Source of the DNA: Acanthopleura granulata
Taxonomy: Eukaryota; Mollusca; Polyplacophora; Chitonida; Chitonidae
Direction: 5' to 3'
Length of the DNA: 64,000 bases
NCBI GenBank assembly: GCA_016165875.1
Contig: JABBOT010000015.1
Location: forward strand, 2,777,653 to 2,841,652
The notes beneath the pieces are model-generated. The model ran no database searches. It had not been told where the DNA came from and saw only the letters and a list, made by a program, of their open reading frames with translations. How positions within the stretch are numbered: the first letter of the stretch is position 1; each line of letters starts with the position of its first letter. Positions 24,600-37,320 of the stretch are shown in pieces. Made by a program: the position numbers and the translations under genes.

Positions 24600-25790
24600 C
24601 GTGTTTCCATCAATCCGCAAAACAAACCAACGGCCTGAAATCGAGTCATGTTTAGCCGCTGATTCATTGACGGATACATACAAATGAAACAGGCCTGTGT
24701 TTTCTCCCCAGGTACTATTCTGTTGTTGCTGTACAAATTATATGTTTAATCGTCACCTTGGACATTGTCGTATTATGTGATATCTGAAGTATACTCTCGC
24801 AGCTCAAAGGAGAAACACATAGTTATCAAATGCTGGAAATACCAGGTTTCACCAACGTCCACAACGAATGTCCAGCTGGAATCTAGCTCATGCTGGCTTC
24901 CTCTCCTGCCCCCTTCGTGGGAAGACCTGCCAGCAACCCGCGGATGGTCGTGAGTTTCCACCGGGCTCTGCCCGGTTTCCTCCCACCATAATGCTTGCCG
25001 CCGTCGTAAAAGTGAAATATTCTTGTACGGCCTAAAACACCAATCACATAAATAAAATAAATTTCTATTACTGCTTTCCCGTCCTAGATTCATTCGGGAA
25101 TGGCTTGTCAATAGCGTTTGTGCGATTAGAACTGCCTCGGCTAGTTGATACATGAATTGGTTACGGGTATGTGTACACATGATTTCTTAGCCCACTTCAC
25201 TATCGGTGACCTAAGTTCCACGTTGGAACATAAGTACAAAAACAAAATGACAGCTGTGCCACCATCTGCGCATTTTCACGCAATTTGCACGCATCGTGGG
25301 TTCTGGTCACAGGAAAATTCGGATCCGGCATAAGAACGGAAATACGGACGCCGATCAATTCTCGGACGACAGTGCCGCCTTGGCAGCTGCAAACAGCTTA
25401 ACTGTTCCGGTTCGCTTCGTAAGAAGATGAGGAATTTGGCACCAAATGTAATTATTCCTCGTGGAAATGACAATAACCGGATGTCAAACCCGATATCGTG
25501 GCATCCACAAATGCTGGTGTTCCGTAGAAGCAGAAACTCTGGTCAGATGAACGCTAGTCTAAACTTGACATCCTGAAATCGTTAAGGCGTGAAATGTAAC
25601 GACAAAGCGTTAACGGGGATGACAGACGGGCTACTTTACCAACCGGAGTTTCTGCACGAAAGTACAGTTCTGTGAAGGAGAAGATGGAGTATCCTGTGTA
25701 CACCAACACCGTGCAAACATTCTGGCCAGTGTTGTATTTATCCCAGAATCCCAGAAACCAACTTAAAGCCGACATCTCCATGATGGTCTT
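24600..25790. repeat. Local duplication, copy 1
   Basis: Blocks here reappear in order at 26,860-27,700: ATCCGCAAAACAAACCA, TGATTCATTGACGGATAC, CTTGGCAGCTGCAAAC, GGCGTGAAATGTAACGACAA, GTTCTGTGAAGGAGAAGATG. Copy 1 carries a SINE (24,868-25,063) that copy 2 lacks. Confidence 0.7.
24868..25063 (+). repeat. tRNA-derived SINE, 5' truncated
   Basis: Starts near the B box (GTCCAGCTGGAATCTAGCTC) and continues CATGCTGGCTTCCTCTCC, CGCGGATGGTCGTGAGTTT, CCCGGTTTCCTCCCACCATA, GCCTAAAACACCAATCACAT and an AAATAAAATAAAT tail. Inserted within duplication copy 1. Confidence 0.85.
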
Positions 25791-26555
25791 CGGTGGAAAG
25801 TACTAAAATCTCTGACGTCAGTGTTTAAATTTAAGCGAACTCACGCACTAGTGCACTCAACAACGGATCAAGATATGTTTCATTTAAATGTACTCAGAGG
25901 TATATATCGGCGGAGTCTATTTAATACCGGACCATCCCAAATTATGTCCGGAAACAGTTTTTACTGCATTTTTTTCATTTTCTTTGCGAGAAAAAATGTC
26001 CGAAAGACGTAGATTATTTCCAATGTCTGTCTTCAGGAGGGAATATTCAAAGTCTGCTGATACAGGTATAGCCATCACGACCCAGTGTTTAAACGGATTG
26101 TACTGAGATCAGTGTTAATCAAACATGACTTCAAATACAGGTCTTTCGGATCATTAGAGTAGGAAATAACCTCTGTGAGCGTGTTTTTATTTTTTATTTT
26201 ATTATTTTTTTTTTTGTATTTTGTTTTGTTTTCCTTTTTTTTCTTCTCATTATAAAGTTTTCAAGCTGGCTTTCCGCTGGCGTGTTATGCTTGTCGCTCA
26301 CTTGCACACCAACAAGCTAAAGTGCTCCGTTACCATCGAAACATGTTCTGCGTAACTGCGTCCCGCGTGTTGTGCTGAATACATGGATTTCACTGACTTT
26401 TTTAAATGTTTTCCCCAAGTTCATTGCTGAAACCGCCGTGTGAAATTCCACCTTCGGTTTTTGCTTTCCCCTTTGACGACAGTAGGTCAGATCTGGCCAT
26501 TTGGACTGATGTTTTTCTCATTTCGTCAAGAAGTCTCATATAAAAGACCATATCA
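25791..26555. other. Intergenic, T-rich tract
   Basis: A T-rich low-complexity stretch spans about 26,187-26,250. No gene recognised. Confidence 0.5.
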
Positions 26556-26559
26556 CAGA

Positions 26560-26750
26560 GAGTAGAAGCAGAGCAGCGACGACAGTGTGATAGTGGCAAA
26601 TGGTCACACATTTCTGGTGAAATCCAGCCACACCTTACTCCTTTTACCTTAGTTAGGGTTTTATTTTAACTGCCCATGCAAGTGCTTAAGAAATAACGAC
26701 CTACACGCCCCAAGCATTAACCCTGGTTTAAGCAGAATTAGGTAAAAGAA
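26560..26750 (+). repeat. Dispersed repeat family B, copy 3
   Basis: GCAGAGCAGCGACGACAGTG, TCTGGTGAAATCCAGCC, TAACTGCCCATGCAAGTGCT, TTAAGCAGAATTAGGTAAAA. The best-preserved copy of the family in the window. Confidence 0.6.
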
Positions 26751-26859
26751 TTAGAGTGATGTCAAATACAATTAGATGTCACAGGCCTAACCAAAGTGTT
26801 TTATCATATTTAACACACGAAAACACAATAACATGAAAACAAAGTAAAGAGACATGTTA

Positions 26860-27700
26860 CACGACCCGGAGCAAGTTATGTCAATCCGCAAGACAAATCA
26901 AGCCCCGTGAAATAAGCTACTCCTTAATTGTTGATTCATTGGCGGATACCTGTAAATGAAACATGTCTGTGAAGATATACCTTTTCTCTCCACAGTCCTC
27001 TTGTTACTTTTCGGCTAGATAATAAGTCAATCAAGACTTACAACAGTCTCTATTTGATGTATGACATGGATATATGTCAGTGTATGCATTATTTGTTTGC
27101 CTGGTCATCGGCGAATGTCACCCATCGTGGAACATGACAAACAAACAAACAATCAAACAAACAAACAAACGAACAGAAAAAAAACACACAAAAAAAAAAC
27201 AAAAAAAAAACAAAAAAAAAACAAAAAAAACAGCTGCGCCACCAACTGCACGATATAGCGCAATTTACACGCAGAGCTTGCAGAGGTCACACTAAAATAC
27301 GGATCCGCCAGGAGAGCGGAACTACGGACTTTCTTGGAGGACAGACCTGCCTTGGCAGCTCCAAGCCGTTTCGCTTTGTAACGAAGTAAGGTACTGGACG
27401 AAAAAATGTAATTAGTGTTTCTCAAACATATCTTGCTGCGATCTATAGAAAATGGTGATGTCCTCGAGAAATGGAAACTAATAGCAGATGAACGAGGCCA
27501 GAAGCTAGACATCCTGAAATCGTCCAGGCGTGAAATGTGACGACAAAGAGTTAGCCGAAATGACAGAAAGGGCTACGTTACCACACGAAGGTAGAGTTCT
27601 GTGAAGGAGAAGATGGCGCTATCTGCATACGCCAACATCGTGTGAAAATTCAGCCCACGCTTTGTCTCTATTCCCAGGCCCCAGGATCACCGTGCTGTCT
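26860..27700. repeat. Local duplication, copy 2
   Basis: Second copy of the 24,600-25,790 segment (ATCCGCAAGACAAATCA, TGATTCATTGGCGGATAC, CTTGGCAGCTCCAAGC, GGCGTGAAATGTGACGACAA, GTTCTGTGAAGGAGAAGATG), with a CAAA/poly-A expansion at 27,140-27,230 that copy 1 lacks. Confidence 0.7.
27140..27232 (+). repeat. CAAA microsatellite grading into poly-A
   Basis: ACAAACAAACAAACAATC-type units pass into AAAAAAAAAC units. The translated lysine-rich or, on the other strand, phenylalanine-rich frames here are artefacts of this tract. Confidence 0.9.
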
Positions 27701-27767
27701 TATCTCCAAAACATTTACAATTGTGACTGACGTGACTTTAATTATCTGATTTGTGATTTACACCGTC

Positions 27768-27822
27768 ATTCATACGACGGCGGCCAGCAAAACGGTTGGG
27801 GGAAACCGAGCAGAGACTGACC
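27768..27822 (-). repeat. Small SINE fragment
   Basis: CATACGACGGCGGCCAGCAA and GGGGGAAACCGAGCAGAG match the core of the dispersed SINE. Confidence 0.55.
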
Positions 27823-29186
27823 ATAAGGATTTTTATTTCATTAATGAGAGTTGTCCTTGACTTCCTTAACAAAAGTGAAAATTAGCATTTAAGTTCAAAT
27901 ATAGGTCCTGGATTAATAGCACAACTCAAGGCTATGTCTGACTCTTTGTCATCCTGAGACCAGGTTTCCAGTCAACGGGTTAAAAAAGCTGTCTCCGTGC
28001 TAATTTAAAGTGTTGTTGTAAACTCGGAATTGATGTGAGCATCCTTGAGGAACACAGACTGAACAATATGCCATACGCGCATAGAAAGGGGATATTTTTC
28101 TCTCAATTTCCTCAAATAAAAGCCTTGCTATTTATTTAAATAAATCAAGTAACATGATTGCAACTACATAACCTTTCGTTGTAATGTTTGAAGATTAACA
28201 CTGTCTGTGTATGAATTCCAGCGCTGGCGCACAGGGAGCTGCGAAGATAACGGTTATACACACCTGCGAGCATGTCCTACCACGTGACTTCCTCTATCAG
28301 TCAAGCTTGACGTATTCATACTCGTGCGATAATGGATCAGTATTATGCGTCGTCTAAAAAGAGCGATTTAAATACAGGATTATTCCAAAGTATATTTATA
28401 AATACCTTTTTATTGCGGTTTTGCAACATTTTTTGTCCGTGGATAAAAGCTATAAGTAGATAAATTTTGAAAACGCGTGTTTAGATAGCATCATTCTAGA
28501 TCGGTTCACATTGATTTTCCGACAAAAGATTTCAACTGATTTTATGCGAATGGATAATGGACAAAAGATGCCATTTTCAGAGCAATAAAACGGAAATGAA
28601 AAATGCTCGGTCGTTTGATTTGGATACATTAAGCACTAAAAGCCGCTGTTGATTTCTTTTCAGCAAATTTATGCGGTGGACATATCGAGCACGCATTTTA
28701 CAGAACCGCTTCATATCCCAGAGGGTAGTTAAAGCAAAGGGAAGTGTATATAAAACCTAAGGTTCTAACCGAAGCGCTTGAGTTTTTCGAGATTAAAGTT
28801 CTGACGTACGGTATTCAAGTTAAAATATTTTTTCCAAAGCCGTGTCGACGGAAGCTAGAGTTGAACACGTGACCTGGACCTCCGGGAGAAACGATTTGAT
28901 GGCTGGATCCGTTGCAGAGGGAACATAACAATGGATTGTCTCAGAACACACAATCATAAGTCTTATGAGTGAAATATTTTCAGTGCGATGAAAACGCAAA
29001 TGATATAAATAATTCCTAAAACAGGTTGGTCGGCCAACAACCGAGAATCGAGGGCCTAACTTACGTGTACGTATTATTGTTCAACAATGTGACATTATGT
29101 GTAACAATATATTCAATAATTTTGCACCAATGCGATAGATGTCGAGTATTGAGTGGATGCAATCACGTCTCAGCTTATGCATTTAC
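27823..29186. other. Intergenic, nothing recognised
   Basis: No supported gene and no clear repeat. Confidence 0.5.
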
Positions 29187-29440
29187 AGGTGTTTCATGCC
29201 ATACTGAGGAGTATGTCACCCATGCAACAGCGGCCAGTATTGTGGTGGGAGAAACCTAGGCGTCGAAGCCGACACATATACCAGACGTCAACTAAAATGG
29301 GTGTTTCGGGCCAAAAGCGACAACAATGGGCGAAACCGACCAGAGCCCGCCGGACACCCACAACTTTCCCACGCCCATGTGCGACGACAGAACAGGAATC
29401 CAAAATTAACTGGATTTGAACTCACAGCGGAAAATGTCTG
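29187..29440 (-). repeat. Diverged, rearranged SINE
   Basis: GGTGTTTCATGCCATACTGA, CAGCGGCCAGTATTGTGGTG, GGAGAAACC then unrelated sequence of about 70 bp, then GGGCGAAACCGACCAGAGCC, CACCCACAACTTTCCC and AACTGGATTTGAACTCACAG. The core seems interrupted by an insertion. Confidence 0.55.
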
Positions 29441-29587
29441 TAGTAAATTACAGTCCTTAGTCATAATCCCTGTCTTGATGCCTTGGCAGCACTGGGGAAA
29501 GCTGGGCCCCCTCCTACATCCTCAATGATTGGCCAGTCGACTTTATCAAGCGTAATGAAACTGTAATACTGAAATTAACCCCATGAG

Positions 29588-29745
29588 AGAAACAATCGCA
29601 AACGGCATCTGAAAATACGTTTACTTGCATGTTTTAGATTTTTTTCATTGAGCTAAATTTAATCAACGATTTTGATTTGGGTGGGCTTTACAGGCAATAT
29701 TAATTTGACAATGTGACGTCACAGCGATTTTTTCTGGCCCAAAAC
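29588..29745 (+). repeat. Dispersed repeat family C, copy 2
   Basis: Matches the copy at 16,918-17,115, including GTTTTAGATTTTTTTCATTG and TGTGACGTCACAGCGATT. Confidence 0.5.
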
Positions 29746-30143
29746 ATCTATGTAATGTAACGTAATTTTGTTTTGTTTTGTTACGCCATTGACGACAAAT
29801 ATAATCAATATTATCTCGCAAGAGCCCATATATTTCTAAAGCCCCTCACCAATACGATTACTCTGAGCTTCATCCGTTCTAAGGCTCCCTTACCCTCCCG
29901 CTTTCTTCCCACAATAAATATTAGATTCGGTATAAAAAGCTAAAGAAAAAACAGAAGTAAAGGTCCATTCTGTGAAGGCTTCCTGCAATTTTACAATCTC
30001 TTTCCTGTGAACATATTTATATCCCTATACATCAAACCCCGGCATCATGAAGCTATTAAGCTTCAGTCGACTTAAGTTAGACTTGTCTTGTGGTTTTGTT
30101 TCTGAAATTAACCTGACCTTAGCCTCTCATACAAAAAACTGAA

Positions 30144-30258
30144 AATTACCTTTTCAGACAGGTCGTAATGCAAAATCAAAAAATTACCTTTTCAGACAGG
30201 TCGTAATGCAAAATCAAAAAATTACCTTTTCAGACAGGTCGTAATGCAAAATCAAAAA
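30144..30258. repeat. Three exact 38-bp tandem copies
   Basis: ATTACCTTTTCAGACAGGTC followed by GTAATGCAAAATCAAAAA occurs three times at intervals of exactly 38 bp with no difference that I can see. Confidence 0.95.
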
Positions 30259-33200
30259 CTCCGTAAGGCCAGTCACCAATTTAGCGTTGCAGGCTTCCAG
30301 ATTCAGACCAAGGCTGACTTAAGTCTAAGACAATTTCGTTCCAAAAGCTATTTCGGACTTAAGTAAAAACCTCCACACAGTACTTTAGTTAGTTTTTGTT
30401 CCTGGAAAATGAAATGGGCAGAACTTTAATTTCTACGGCACAAAACTAAACTCTGAAATCGTAGTTCAAGCTTTCACTTAAATCAGAAATGCGTTCGTGG
30501 AATCGGCCCCTCGTATTATTTCTTGGTTCCTTTTTATGTGTTATTTGATATAAGACTAAAGCTTTGACCAATAATAAACCCACCCCTACGTCACTAAATG
30601 CCACCCACAATGTGCCTGAATCGAAAACTCCTGCTACCGTTTTTATATTTCTGCTGCCGACCCACTGAGGTCTGTTTTCACAAAGAGTAAGCCTACTTAA
30701 CCCCTACGTCAAAATACTATAGAGTATGTAACGGGTGTTACGTTTGACGTAATTTTTTGTGTGAACGATCCTCTGGTCGTAAACTTTAATCCTTCATGTG
30801 TATCACTATCTATGGACCGGTGTACTTCACCATTCCTAATTTTTTCCTAATGCTTTAAGATACTATTTATACCCCGGCTTGTTGATTATACAAGACTAAC
30901 GTTCTGACGAGAAAGCCTATAAGGGTGTCCCATGTCTCTGAAAAGATCTGATACGGTGACTACAAGAGTGTGAAGTGTTAAGTTGTCGGAAGTCTGTAAG
31001 GATCAGTGTGTTCACCTCAAAGAGTGTCGACATGTTAATCACCACGGAGACTACGGGCGCAACTGACATGAGCCGAAGCCACGGAGACTCATCGATCCGA
31101 AAGGATTTATACGGTTGTCGGAACTGTCTTCATATCTCGGCATCTGTCGTAAATCGTCGCCATTTGTAACGGAGATTGATCGCTGAACGGTTGAAACTGA
31201 CGGCGAAATCATCGAGCGACTTAACGCGAGACCACGCGAGGCCACGAAATTCCAACCCATATTAATTATCTTTATTGCACGGGTTGGAAGAAGTCAAGAT
31301 AAACACTTCTCAAATACTCGTTTTTCTTTCTCGGGCACCAGTGGAAATAGCGGAAATAATTTCACGCGGTCCTGATTTCACCTTGGTGAGGACGTCTTTG
31401 TCAGAGATGTCTGATCGACTCACTCCCACTTGGGGTCGACTGAAATTCATCACTGTCAAAGAAGACGGAGGGGATCAAGTGCGGAATTCAAGTACGGTAC
31501 ATAGGCCAGGATTTTCACAAGTTATTCATTATAAATCTCGGCTATGAGCTGTTTACTTCAAAACAATTTTCTTAATGCTTTCGTCGGGATTTTTTTCCTA
31601 GATTCTATAGCTAAATAAGATTACTCCAAATAACAAGATATTTAAAGACAGGAGTAGGGCACCGCGCATGCGCCATAAAGGAGTATGATCCATTTCGGAA
31701 AATTGCCATCGGCCTGATATGCTTTCGATGAAGTTCGTCCTCTGCATTCGCTGACGTCCGCGTTCTGTATATTTGTAGATACATGGCGACTCGTTGACGG
31801 ATGCCAACTCACCTCCACTGCTGCTAGTGTAGACCTCCATGGGTGGAACGCGTTGTGTCTCGACCTGTGCTACCAGAAGCACGATTACCGGCCCTTGTTA
31901 CTATATAACAAAATGATGTATCTCTATTAGGCTTAATATAGGCCTATTATATCTTCTGATATTGCTAATTCGGTTGTTTTAATACTGGGCAATGATTGCA
32001 GTGTATAATCAGTGGCATGGAAGAAAAATATGCAGCCATGATTCACCAGACTTAACGTACAGGAATGTTTCGTCACAATATCGGCTGGGTAATAGCTTTT
32101 TTTCAGCTGACATAAACCCCCCTTCTCCCACCCCCCCCCCAACAACCATCTTTGTTTTATCAGGTCAGACATTTCGCCTATGGCTACGCTTTCTGCCTCG
32201 AGCCAACAGACAGAAATAACCGAGCCACCCGACTCAATTGCAGATGAATATTAATGTAATATATTATCCAATCAAATAGTAGTTCCCCTAATTGATTGAC
32301 AGAAAAGGCGCAACAACATGTGTCCGCGCACACAGCTGATGGCTGGTAAAATCTTAGAAACAAAAGGACTTTCCACACCTGTAAGGATGGCGATAAAACC
32401 GGCATAAACAAACAGATGCTGGCCTAAAACGTGATGAGGGAATACTTCGTTCAATCATGAAGACAGAATAGGGTGAAATCTCTTGATCATTCCGAAAGTC
32501 AGCCTGTGAATTCTTCTCTGAATTAAGTCTCCCCTGGCCACGCAGACTGTAATGTTCTGCGTACGATAGCGTGCTGCAAAGCACTGCACGAGCCAAACAT
32601 AGCGTGGTCTATTCTACCTTCATGGCTCGGTCAACTCGTAATGTTCGCCCACCACGTGTTTAAGACCTTTCCGTACGTTTGATGGACACGTTTGAAATTC
32701 ACTACGTGCATAAATTCTTTGCCAACCCGAGCAGGCAAGTATCTGATTGGATAACGATGACGGCTTTTCAAGTTCAGACTGGAACAGATTCGCATAGTCG
32801 ATTGATCAAGACAGAAAACGGAGCATAAACGCGTAGCGATACACAGAGTGACTGGCTTGATATAACGAAGATGCCCTACCCCCCCCCCCCATCCGCCCAC
32901 CTCCCAACCCTCCTCTTCTTTAAATCTATGCTGCCTCTCCTATGTAGAATCACAGTTAATTAAGCCCCATAAGTTCCCGTTGAAGAACACAAAGCCGACA
33001 ACATATTGTGTCCCAACAGTCTTTGTTATGATTTGGAAACTTCCAAGTATGGGCAAGGGTAAATGGCTGTGAAATAACAAACGGTCACGTACGAGGGGTG
33101 ATGGGAGAAAATCGCGTATGATACATGAGCTGGCCATGTGCGATCCACGGACAACTTGTACGCCGCTCAATGCTGACTGTTATCTACAATTTCTCCCTCT

Positions 33201-34165
33201 CCCTTAGCTAACCACAGTGTAAGTTTGTGATATCTTGCATGTAATTCCTTAAGTCAACTTAACGGCTGATGATGTATCTGTATTTTGTGCATAAACGCCC
33301 TTTTTAGATCAGAATGAATCTACGCACATGTACTTATAGTTCACACTTATGAACGCGAACTTGGAACCGAAACTGGGCAAAATGTCCGTAATATCTGTTA
33401 CGAGTCTTTCGCTTATAGGGGCCAACACTAACCACGTGGTCTCGATACCAATTCCTTCGCCTAGTTTTAGTCGGTACTCATCGGGCGTTGCCGTTCATTT
33501 CCGTGAGGTGTATGAAAAGTAGGTCACAGAGCTGCAGACTTCCTGATGCATGTGACCGCAGCGTGGAGCGCTAAGCTGCACAAGTTGACCTAGAAAAAAC
33601 TGTACTTGTGAGATAGTTCAGTCAACAACTGACTTTTCGGGGCACGATGTCGATGACGAAGCATGAATATTTGACACTTCGCCATCGAATGTTTTATACA
33701 GCATCTAAGGCCAGGGCGTAGGAATGGAGTTAAACTGATAAGGCTTTGGAGAAGCTAAAACGAAAGGTGGGTAACTGCATTTGTCAAGTTGTGGGCATGG
33801 CGTGAATCCACCAGCGTTCATTTCATTTAATTCAGTCATTCGACGGGAAGAGATAAGGTAACATAATTGACACTACTATGGTAAATAATTCCGGATATGT
33901 TTTGTTGACTGATGCTGCAGCACTGCGTTCTTTTTTCAGTCAGAAGTGCAAGTTGTGCAACAACAACGTATATGCAAAGGGAGCCAGCACAAACTGGACA
34001 GAAATAAGACTCAACTTCGTCATAAGCTCAATATTGTAGTTATCCATGAAACTTTCAAAGGAGTGTGACATTAAGACTATTTGTCATTTCAATAAGTAAT
34101 TCTTAGTACCGGTGTGTATTTCAATTTTACATCTCTTAAACTTGCTTACGTTTAAGCCTGTATGA
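30259..34165. other. Intergenic, nothing recognised
   Basis: No domain-bearing frames. Homopolymer C runs at about 32,130-32,140 and 32,878-32,890. A short hydrophobic stretch with a GTGAGT donor on the minus strand at 31,800-31,880 was considered and rejected. Confidence 0.5.
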
Positions 34166-34424
34166 TTTATTTATTTATTTCATGGGTGTTTTACGCTGTA
34201 CTAAAGAATATTTCACTTACATGATGGCGGCCCAGATTATGGTGGGAGAAAACTGGGCAGAGCCCCAGGGAAACCCATGACCATCCGCAGATTGCTGGAA
34301 GACCTTCCCGTGTACAGCCAGAGAGGCGGCCAGCAATATGGTGGGAGGACACCTGGCAGAGCCCCTGAGGAAACCCACGACCATCTGCAGGTCACTGGCA
34401 GACCTTCCCATGTACAGGCCTATA
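34166..34424 (-). repeat. SINE with internally duplicated core
   Basis: TTTATTTATTTATTTCATGG tail, GGTGTTTTACGCTGTACTAA, GGCGGCCCAGATTATGGTGG, CAGGGAAACCCATGACCATC, then a second GGCGGCCAGCAATATGGTGG and GAGGAAACCCACGACCATCT. The core module of about 100 bp is present twice in tandem. Confidence 0.85.
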
Positions 34425-36458
34425 TGAGTTCCTGTAAATATCATTTAAAGTGTTACTCCATTCTCAGTGCATGTAACAACAGGGTGTAAATGTTAAAATG
34501 ATGTGATGAAAATGTTATGGAACAAAGGTAACACAATGGTTCAGAAGAAGTTACAATGAATGTAACACTATTTAAACCGCTATCAGTGATTTCTCCAAAA
34601 AATCAAAATCTTCGGCAGCGTCAACTTCGTGTATTTTCCTTTTGTGATGTTAAATTAGGCAGGTATGGTGTAGTGTAGAGTAATGCAGTTATGCGGGGGT
34701 GACATCAAAAATGTTTTGAAAGTACAGCATCACTTGTAGATATACGTCAGCAGCGTCTGATGGCGCACCAGACAAAATGGAAAGGACAGCGATTTTTTGC
34801 TTTCCTATTCTGCTCTAAAGCGTACATTAACGGCTTTAAGACATCCTATTTACAATTAAGAAAAGTAATTCAGACATCTAATCCCAATCTTTATTATTTC
34901 CTCTTACTTTTAGGACGCAGAGGTTTGGCACTGGTGTAGCTCATTAAGCCAGTAATAGGGGCAGTGGGTTAAGTGGGTCACGTATAAACACTGGCGTATG
35001 TCACGTATGTAATGATTGCACTACAACACCATGACCTACTGCCAGTGACATCGCAACTGTTATGTACATGTACCTAGACACCAGCCCACTCTAGACTCAT
35101 ATAAGGCTCTATCGCAGCCTCATATTGTGTTGTTTTTTTCCCACTCCAAAATGTCTGCACTGGTAGCTTTCCAGAGCTTTAATTATTAGCATCTTTGCAT
35201 AAAGTACAGGTAGTGAGTAAGACCCAGAGCCTGGCAATGTAATGCTAATGTTGCTTACACATGCTCTCCAGTATCACAGAGATGTCTTAGACTGAGGTCA
35301 GACTTACTCTTAACTTGGGATATTTTTCAGGTTTGTAATGAAGTTTTAAGTAACAGACAGCTCATGACTGAGGTACTGTTCATTGAAAAGATTATAAAGC
35401 TCTCTCTTGAATGTAAAAACCTGTTTGAAATTATACGAATTCGATGCTGAATTATCTTCGTTTCAAGTGTGGAGTATTGCGCTGCTGACTGAGTACATGT
35501 ATCAGGAGGCTCCCATGGTTTTAAGGTTGTGAGGGATTGACCCATCAGAGAGCTAGGAGATACCAACGTAAATGTTCTGTACGTGTAACATGTAATAACA
35601 TAGGGACAGAACACTGTTTTAATGTTATATGTTTTAATAATAACAAGTACATGGGTGAACAACACTGCAATGTATTTCCAGACCATTGTGTTGTGGCGAG
35701 AGTAAGTTTCTTGATCATTTCATATTATAAATTGACATATATACTAATGTTACAAACACAAACCTTGCAGCTTACTACATTGTCAGGTGACAAGAGTACT
35801 CTGCGCTTGGAAAACTTACGTCACAGCCCATAAAGAATGGCTGCGTTTTTTGTAAGTTGACTTACACATTGAACTATAAAGCTGAGTTCACATTGTTGGT
35901 TCATTCAGAGAAGGCAGATGGCTGCCATGTAACATGTGTGTCTGTTACAATGAAATAAAAAATAACTCCTAAAGTGCAGGCTCAAAGTTAATTCATCACT
36001 GCGGAGTAAGTCAAGTGGAACCGCCAGAAGTACAAGCACACAGTGAGAAAGCATTACTTGTGTAAACCTGGTGTCTATGATTAGAACGTAAACATACTTG
36101 GACTTTACAGGCTAATGAAATGAAGTTATTAGCTTTACTTTTAAAGCGCCATGATTATTTTCGTGAGTGCTTCTGGGTTAACATTCACGTCACTTAGCAA
36201 GAAAGAATAAGATCAGCATGCCCAGAGAAGAGTTCAGCCCAGCTGTTCGAGGTGTTGAATACAGTTACAGTGCATATCGTCTGTGCCACTCACCTACTTG
36301 TAGCTTCTTTTTCCACGGTTGCACGAACTGCATGTAGATGTAAATCTAATGGAGGTCCACACTTATTCACAGTACATGTACCACACTGTAGGCACAAGTG
36401 CTAATCACTATGTGTGTATACTGTATACATCTTCCATAGAGCTTCAGATGCATCCATG
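34425..36458. other. Intergenic, nothing recognised
   Basis: No supported gene and no clear repeat structure. Confidence 0.5.
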
Positions 36459-36535
36459 TTTGGGGGGTGGGAGGAGTGGGGGGATTGGGAGGAGTGGGGA
36501 GATTGGGGGGTGGGAGATGATGATTTGGGTTGTGG
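36459..36535 (+). other. G-rich, potential G-quadruplex tract
   Basis: Successive GGGGGG, GGGAGG, GGGGGG, GGGAGG, GGGG, GGGGGG runs spaced by short AGT/ATT loops. About 2 kb upstream of the MetX-like start codon. Confidence 0.6.
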
Positions 36536-36723
36536 GCTCAGCGTTTTAGGAGGAAAAGTCTCCCTGAGTGATTGGACGATTTTCAATCCCAAACACCTAA
36601 TATTGTTTTTTGGGAACCTGGAAAATAGTTGAATATTTCGATTAAACCTTCATTTTTTTTTTTCATTATAAAAATTTCTTAAGTTATGCACCTTGCAATT
36701 AATTGTACACATTACTCAATACA

Positions 36724-37320
36724 CTGACATTGCCTCTCATATTGTATCCTAGCTCTGACATTGCCTCTCATATTGTTTCCCAGCTCTGACATTGCCTCTC
36801 ATATTGTGTCCAAGCTCTGGCATCGCCTCTCATATTGTGTCCCAGCTCTGGCATCGCCTCTCATATTGTATCCCAACTCTGACATTGCCTCCCATATTGT
36901 ACCCTAGCTCTGACATTGCCTCTCATATTGTATCCCAGCTCTGGCATCGCCTCTCATATTGTATCCCAGCTCTGACATTGCCTCTCATATTGTGTCCCAG
37001 CTCTGACATTGCTTCTCATTTTGTATCCCAGCTCTGACATTGCTTCTCATATTGTATCCCAGCTCTGACATTGCCTCTCATATTGTATCCCAGCTCTGGC
37101 ATCGCCTCTCATATTGTATCCCAGCTCTGACATTGCCTCTCATATTGTATCCCAGCTCTGACATTGCCTCTCATATTGTGTCCCAGCTCTGACATTGCTT
37201 CTCATTTTGTATCCCAGCTCTGACATTGCCTCTCATATTGTATCCCAGCTCTGACATTGCCTCTCATATTGTATCCCAGCTCTGACATTGCCTCTCATTT
37301 TGTATCCCAACTCTGACATT
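36724..37320. repeat. Tandem minisatellite, 31-bp unit
   Basis: About 19 copies of CTGACATTGCCTCTCATATT followed by GTATCCCAGCT. Variants (CTGGCATCGCC, GCTTCTCATTTT) are interspersed. As 31 is not a multiple of three, frames rotate and remain open, giving spurious peptides. Confidence 0.95.

Noticed and set aside
27153..27512. 119-codon minus-strand open frame
   Set aside because: Its end is phenylalanine-rich low complexity from the A-rich microsatellite, and the rest lies in a duplicated non-coding segment.
31790..31890. Possible minus-strand signal-peptide exon (VIVLLVAQVETQ) with a GTGAGT donor
   Set aside because: No ATG in frame, an in-frame stop just upstream, and no partner exon found.
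36792..37037. 81-codon open frame in the 31-bp array
   Set aside because: All three frames are opened by the repeat itself and there is no start or splice context.
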